Below, in pieces: positions 6,293 to 9,839 of a stretch of DNA of 9,839 nt. The notes under the pieces are model-generated. The model was not told the origin of the DNA. It searched no databases and saw only the letters and a program-made list of their open reading frames with translations. The translations under genes were made by a program, and so were the position numbers. The stretch lies in contig JAIRRF010000322.1 in the NCBI GenBank assembly GCA_031256115.1, positions 1 to 9,839 on the forward strand, written 5' to 3'. This stretch comes from Treponema sp. Lineage in GTDB: Bacteria; Spirochaetota; Spirochaetia; Treponematales; Breznakiellaceae. Within the stretch, counting starts at the first letter, position 1. Each line of letters opens with the position of its first letter.

Positions 6293-7293
6293 ACATTAAA
6301 AAACTTTTTAGCCACAACGAAACCTATCTGGCTCTGGTATTGATTGTTTTTTGTGCTGCCCTTACTATTGTCAGCCCTGTGTTCCTTACTATTGATAATT
6401 TCGCGGTTATGGCAAAAACATCGGCGGGAACGGCTATTCTGGCTATTGGCGTATTTATTGTAATGCTTTCCGGAGGCGTCGATGTTTCCTGTACCGCAGT
6501 AGCTCTCTGTACCCATTACATTACAACCCGTATTCTGCTTGATTCAGGGATTGATAATATTTTTGTTGCCTTTGCGTGTGCTATTGCACTGGGTATTGGT
6601 TTGGGAGCATTTAATGCGGTTTTTGTTTCGATTTTTAAAATACCGGTACTTATTGTAACCCTGGGAACAGCCAGCTTTTTTCACGGAGCTATGCTGGAAT
6701 TTGTCGGATCCAAATCCTACAATGTGGGGGATCTTCCCCAATGTTATAAGGATTTTGGAGACATGTCGGTAATTTCCTGGACCCTTCCCAACGGTACTCC
6801 CTTCGGACTTTCGGTATTCTTTTTTATACTACTGGCCCTGCTCCTTTTAACCTGGTTTATTCTCAAGTTTACCATGATAGGCCGGGGAATTTACGCGATT
6901 GGCGGAAATCCGGAAGCGGCAAAACGGGCGGGATTCAATATCCCTGCAATACAATTTTTTATTTATTGTTATGTAGGATTTCTTGCGGGAATCATGGGCA
7001 TAATTCATGTTAGTTTAATTCTTTTCGCATACCCCATGGGTTTGATCGGATCGGAGCTTACCGTTATTGCCGCGGTGGTTCTGGGCGGGACCAGGATTTC
7101 CGGCGGAAAAGGTACCCTTACGGGGGTAATGCTGGGGGTAGCCATGATTATGGTCTTACAAAAAAATCTGGTTTTAATAGGGATATCTTCCTATTGGCAG
7201 GATTTTTTTGTAGGTCTTATCATCGTTATCGGCGTTACCATTACCAATGTGCAGAGTAAACTAAAGTCCTTGAAAGGGATGGGCGCGGCATGA
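6289..7293 (+). CDS. Sugar ABC transporter permease 1 (ribose/AI-2 class, BPD_transp_2)
   Basis: A 334-residue, highly hydrophobic inner-membrane protein with about 8-10 predicted helices. It would form one half of the sugar channel with the next gene product. Family landmarks are SGGVDVS (61-67), the counterpart of the GGIDLS motif in RbsC-type permeases, IGGNPEAAKRAGF (204-216) in the cytoplasmic loop that contacts the ATPase, and VVLGGTRISGGKGT (263-276). Helices are clear near residues 13-33, 46-60, 90-115, 173-193 and 224-247. AGGGAG at 6276-6281 provides a ribosome-binding site, and the start overlaps the ATPase stop by four bases, so translation is coupled. The sequence contains several Cys and Phe residues but nothing that identifies substrate. 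Confidence 0.93.
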   Translation: MNIKKLFSHNETYLALVLIVFCAALTIVSPVFLTIDNFAVMAKTSAGTAILAIGVFIVMLSGGVDVSCTAVALCTHYITTRILLDSGIDNIFVAFACAIALGIGLGAFNAVFVSIFKIPVLIVTLGTASFFHGAMLEFVGSKSYNVGDLPQCYKDFGDMSVISWTLPNGTPFGLSVFFFILLALLLLTWFILKFTMIGRGIYAIGGNPEAAKRAGFNIPAIQFFIYCYVGFLAGIMGIIHVSLILFAYPMGLIGSELTVIAAVVLGGTRISGGKGTLTGVMLGVAMIMVLQKNLVLIGISSYWQDFFVGLIIVIGVTITNVQSKLKSLKGMGAA

Positions 7294-8333
7294 CAATTAA
7301 CAGGAAAAGCTTTCTGGAATTCCGTAACACCTTCCTTACTGGACAGGCAAAAAATATTACCCTGTTTATTCTTATGGTGGCTCTCCTTATTCTCTTTTCG
7401 GTACTCAGTCCGGCCCGTTTTCCTACGGTACGAAATTTCCGTTCCATGCTGGCCCAGTTTCCTGAATTCGGTATTTTAACCCTGGCCATGATGCTTTCCA
7501 TGGTTATAGGAGGCATTGATCTTTCTGTAGTAGCGGTTGCTAATACCTGCGGGGTATTGGCGGCAATGATTTTAAAATCAGAAAGCATCACCGCTGTTTT
7601 GTCCGGCGGATCCCTGCTGCTTCTTGTGTTTGTAGTGGTTCTGGTAACCGCCGCAATTTGCGGCCTCTTTAACGGTACCCTAATTGCGATAGCGGGGGTT
7701 CCTCCTATCCTGGCTACCCTGGGAACTCAGGGGCTGCTTATGGGAATGGCAATTATCCTGACCAAGGGCCACGGTATTTCCGGACTGCCTAATGAAATTG
7801 ACTTTATCGGAAACGGTTTTATTATGGGTATTCCCGTGCCGTTCTTAATGTTTATTTTTATTACGCTTTTAGTGGCATTTATGCTTAGACGTACAAGACA
7901 TGGCTTTAATATGTATATGGTAGGGGCAAATCCATTGGTTTCCCGTTTTTCGGGAGTAAATAACAATATGGTAATCATCCGTACTTTTGTACTTACCGGA
8001 ATTCTGGCGGGCCTGTCGTCATTGATCATGATTTCCAGAGCTAATTCCATGCGGCCCGGCTATGGATCCGATTATCTGCTCCAGGCTATATTGGTATCTG
8101 TTTTGGGTGGAACGGATCCCAGCGGCGGGGTTGCCAGTGTCATAGGGAGCGTAATGGGGATCTTGATTCTGCAATTTACCCAGAGCGGCCTAACCATGCT
8201 GGCTTTTTCGGCATTTACCAAAAAGATAATATGGGGTCTGGCCCTGTTGTTAATCATGGTGATTAATTTTATGCTTGCCAGGTATCATGAACAAAAACGC
8301 ATCAAAGCCCAGCAGAAAGAAACAAAGGGATAA
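7290..8333 (+). CDS. Sugar ABC transporter permease 2 (ribose/AI-2 class, BPD_transp_2)
   Basis: A 347-residue polytopic membrane protein, paralogous to the preceding permease and presumably its partner in a heterodimeric channel. It carries the canonical GGIDLS (74-79), VGANPLVSRFSGV (211-223) in the position of the ATPase-coupling loop, and VSVLGGTDPSGG (269-280). Hydrophobic helices are visible near residues 22-40, 61-77, 108-128, 181-199 and 230-248. The start at 7290 overlaps the previous stop as ATGA, with AAGGGA at 7274-7279 upstream. Two different permeases rather than a homodimer is the arrangement of Lsr- and rhamnose-type systems rather than single-permease ribose systems. The C-terminus is basic (KRIKAQQKETKG), in line with a cytoplasmic tail. 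Confidence 0.93.
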   Translation: MTINRKSFLEFRNTFLTGQAKNITLFILMVALLILFSVLSPARFPTVRNFRSMLAQFPEFGILTLAMMLSMVIGGIDLSVVAVANTCGVLAAMILKSESITAVLSGGSLLLLVFVVVLVTAAICGLFNGTLIAIAGVPPILATLGTQGLLMGMAIILTKGHGISGLPNEIDFIGNGFIMGIPVPFLMFIFITLLVAFMLRRTRHGFNMYMVGANPLVSRFSGVNNNMVIIRTFVLTGILAGLSSLIMISRANSMRPGYGSDYLLQAILVSVLGGTDPSGGVASVIGSVMGILILQFTQSGLTMLAFSAFTKKIIWGLALLLIMVINFMLARYHEQKRIKAQQKETKG

Positions 8334-8340
8334 AATAAAC

Positions 8341-8348
8341 AGGAGGAG
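8341..8348 (+). promoter_or_regulatory. AGGAGGAG ribosome-binding site that fixes the DhaK start
   Basis: This near-perfect site lies four bases before ATG at 8353. It decides against the in-frame upstream ATG at 8275, which would overlap the permease gene by 59 bases and add a non-conserved lysine-rich extension of 26 residues. Confidence 0.85.
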
Positions 8349-8352
8349 TATT

Positions 8353-9363
8353 ATGAAAAAATTTATTAACAAACCGGAAGATTTTGTAAATGAAATGATC
8401 CAGGGTATCCTGGCGGCTCATCCGGACAAAGTCAAAATTGTAAATAATGATTTACGTTGTATGGTAAACGCCAAATCCTACAAGGGTAAAGTCGGTATCG
8501 CCACAGGCGGCGGCTCCGGTCATCTTCCCCTGTTTCTGGGTTATGTGGGAGACGGTATGCTGGACGGCTGTTCTGTAGGCGGAGTTTTCCAGTCTCCTTC
8601 GGCGGAGCAGATGTTCGAAGTTACCAAGGCAATCAACCAAGGCGCCGGGGTACTGTATATTTACGGAAACTACGGCGGGGACATAATGAATTTTGACATG
8701 GCCGCGGAAATGGCCGATGCGGAAGACATCAAGGTGCTTTCCATTGCTGCCGGCGAGGATGTGGCCTCTTCCCCCAGGGGGCAGGAAGGAAAGCGCCGGG
8801 GGGTGGCGGGGATATTTTTCCTGTACAAGTGCGCTGGCGCCGCCGCCCTGGAAATGAAAAGCCTAGATGAAGTAAAGCGGATCGCCGATAAGGCTGCCGC
8901 CAATGTCAGAACCATGGGAGTGGCCCTTTCCCCCTGTATAGTTCCGGAAGTGGGCAAGCCTTCCTTTAGCATCGGAGAGGATGAGATGGAACTGGGTATG
9001 GGGATCCACGGTGAACCGGGCATAGAGCGGGGTAAACTAAAAACTGCCGATGAAACTGTGCAGATCATGATGGATAAGATTCTGGAAGACCTTCCCTATA
9101 ATTCCGGGGATGAAGTTGCGGTCCTTGTAAACGGACTGGGCGCTACTCCCAAGGAAGAACTCTATGTGATGTATCGGAAGGCGGCGGAGATTCTCAAAGA
9201 AAAAAATATAAAGGTTTATAAGGCGTATCTGGGAGAATATGCCACTTCCATGGAAATGGCCGGTGCTTCCATTTCGCTTCTAAAACTTGACGGAGAGTTA
9301 AAGACCTTATTGGCAAAACCGGCCCACACGCCTTTCTTTGAGCAGGTGCAGCTGGAGGCATAA
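8353..9363 (+). CDS. DhaK-type kinase subunit (dihydroxyacetone kinase family)
   Basis: A 336-residue protein of the DhaK family, which holds a ketose substrate for phosphorylation by a DhaL-type nucleotide subunit. The start MKKFINKPEDFV matches the family. GGGSGH (52-57) supplies His57, NYGGDIMNF contains Asp110, and GMGIHGEPGIER contains His219. These correspond to the E. coli DhaK residues His56, Asp109 and His218, the last forming the covalent hemiaminal with dihydroxyacetone. Family landmarks ALSPCIVPEVGKPSF and NGLGATPKEELY are also present. GGGSGH is followed by LP where E. coli has EP, and the region between residues 241 and 250 lacks the insertion present in E. coli, so this is a divergent subgroup. 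Substrate may be dihydroxyacetone, a tetrulose or another ketose. It starts 19 bases after the permease stop. The next gene encodes the DhaL partner, and no PTS-linked DhaM is visible before the window ends. Confidence 0.9.
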   Translation: MKKFINKPEDFVNEMIQGILAAHPDKVKIVNNDLRCMVNAKSYKGKVGIATGGGSGHLPLFLGYVGDGMLDGCSVGGVFQSPSAEQMFEVTKAINQGAGVLYIYGNYGGDIMNFDMAAEMADAEDIKVLSIAAGEDVASSPRGQEGKRRGVAGIFFLYKCAGAAALEMKSLDEVKRIADKAAANVRTMGVALSPCIVPEVGKPSFSIGEDEMELGMGIHGEPGIERGKLKTADETVQIMMDKILEDLPYNSGDEVAVLVNGLGATPKEELYVMYRKAAEILKEKNIKVYKAYLGEYATSMEMAGASISLLKLDGELKTLLAKPAHTPFFEQVQLEA

Positions 9364-9365
9364 GA

Positions 9366-9839
9366 ATGGCCTGTGAAAAACTTCTTCTCCCTGATATTAA
9401 AAAACTTTTTAGTTCTTTAAAAGAAGTGATGGCCGCCAACAAGGACAGGCTTATTGAACTGGACGGTGTTATGGGAGACGGGGATCTGGGGCTGACCATG
9501 GTGCATGCCTTTAACGCCGCAGCAGATGAATTCCCGGCAGAATCGGATTTAGGCAAGGTTTTTACCAAAGTAGGTATGGCTATGGCTAAGGCGGCCCCTT
9601 CCACCATGGGAACCCTGATAGGAACAGGTTTTATGCGGGGCGGCAAGGCTGTTAAGGAAAAAACCGAACTGGGCCTCCCTGAGATGGCGATTTTCTTCCG
9701 GGCCTTTGTGGATGGGCTGCAAGAACGCGGCAAGGCAAAGCCCGGTGACAAAACCATCATTGATTCCCTGGATCCTGCCGTCTCTGCCCTGGAAAAAGCA
9801 GTAGCTGATGGTAAATCTCTGAAAGAGGGATTTGCCGAT
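9366..9839 (+). CDS. DhaL-type kinase subunit (nucleotide-binding partner of DhaK), 3' end outside window
   Basis: The frame is open for 158 residues to the window edge; DhaL proteins are usually about 200-210 long, so roughly a quarter is missing. It starts two bases after the DhaK stop with GGAGG at 9354-9358. ELDGVMGDGDLG gives Asp33, Asp38 and Asp40, with the same +5/+7 spacing as the three Asp residues that bind Mg-nucleotide in E. coli DhaL (30, 35, 37). PGDKTIIDSLDPA (126-138) is a family landmark. Two differences stand out: GDGDLG has Leu41 where the typical motif has His, and PSTMGTLIG (78-86) replaces the Gly-x-Ser-Gly-Pro-Leu loop. It should bind ATP, or ADP if served by a phosphotransferase system, and phosphorylate the substrate held by DhaK. 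Which donor is used cannot be judged without the next gene. Confidence 0.87.
   Translation, partial: MACEKLLLPDIKKLFSSLKEVMAANKDRLIELDGVMGDGDLGLTMVHAFNAAADEFPAESDLGKVFTKVGMAMAKAAPSTMGTLIGTGFMRGGKAVKEKTELGLPEMAIFFRAFVDGLQERGKAKPGDKTIIDSLDPAVSALEKAVADGKSLKEGFAD

Noticed and set aside
5812..6516. 234-codon open frame on the minus strand
   Set aside because: It lies opposite the ATPase and permease 1, whose domains are conserved. It shows no motif of its own.
3578..8333. Assignment of the transporter as an autoinducer-2 (lsr) system
   Set aside because: The components resemble LsrA/B/C/D in class, but LsrB-like similarity is shared with rhamnose and other sugar systems, and no lsrK, lsrR, lsrF or lsrG is visible. 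The linked kinase is of the DhaK type instead.
8275..8352. Upstream ATG that would extend DhaK by 26 residues
   Set aside because: It overlaps the permease gene, adds a lysine-rich stretch unlike the family, and lacks a ribosome-binding site. The ATG at 8353 has AGGAGGAG and a family-like N-terminus.
9194..9760. 188-codon open frame on the minus strand
   Set aside because: It is antisense to DhaK and DhaL, both of which have clear motifs. Its serine/proline-rich translation looks like a reverse-frame artefact.
1..9839. CRISPR arrays, insertion sequences, tRNA or rRNA genes
   Set aside because: No spaced direct repeats, transposase motifs, terminal inverted repeats or RNA-gene signatures were seen by reading. 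A covariance-model search was not possible.

Overview
The window looks like a chromosomal segment from a spirochaete, most likely a Treponema-type gut or environmental species. This is an inference from several weak signs: a short lipobox ending in Cys on the solute-binding protein, moderate GC with A-rich intergenic DNA, and a chemoreceptor/GGDEF/HD-GYP cluster beside a ribose-type ABC transporter. No rRNA, tRNA or species marker is present, so the assignment is tentative. All recognised genes lie on the + strand. I found no mobile element, CRISPR array or RNA gene.

Region 1 (1-3357) is a signalling block. It begins with the C-terminal end of a methyl-accepting chemotaxis protein (1-287). 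Six bases later comes a membrane-bound diguanylate cyclase with an intact GGEEF active site and an RxxD inhibitory site (294-1535). A gap of about 100 bases holds two tiny overlapping ORFs. Then comes a 571-codon HD-GYP protein (1642-3357) that keeps most of the motif but has lost the Asp of the AD-x-Y-D-A segment and the Lys of HDIGK, and carries a long uncharacterised helical C-terminus. Synthesis of cyclic di-GMP, and its breakdown or sensing, are therefore encoded side by side with a chemoreceptor.

Region 2 (3358-3577) is a 220-base intergenic stretch. It has a consensus sigma70-type promoter (TTGACA-16-TATAAT), a 7-bp inverted repeat upstream of it, and a perfect AGGAGG ribosome-binding site.

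Region 3 (3578-9839, running off the end) is a carbohydrate uptake and phosphorylation operon: lipoprotein solute-binding protein, double-domain ABC ATPase, two ribose/AI-2-class permeases, a DhaK-type kinase subunit and a DhaL-type subunit (incomplete). The ATPase and permeases overlap by ATGA, and DhaK and DhaL each have strong ribosome-binding sites close behind. A terminator-like hairpin plus a second structured element separates the binding-protein gene from the ATPase gene, as expected if the binding protein is made in excess. DhaK and DhaL keep the catalytic His and Mg-binding Asp residues but depart from the E. coli motifs near the substrate and nucleotide sites. The best working model is import of a small ketose or related polyol sugar, followed by phosphorylation inside the cell. 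The substrate cannot be named from the sequence.
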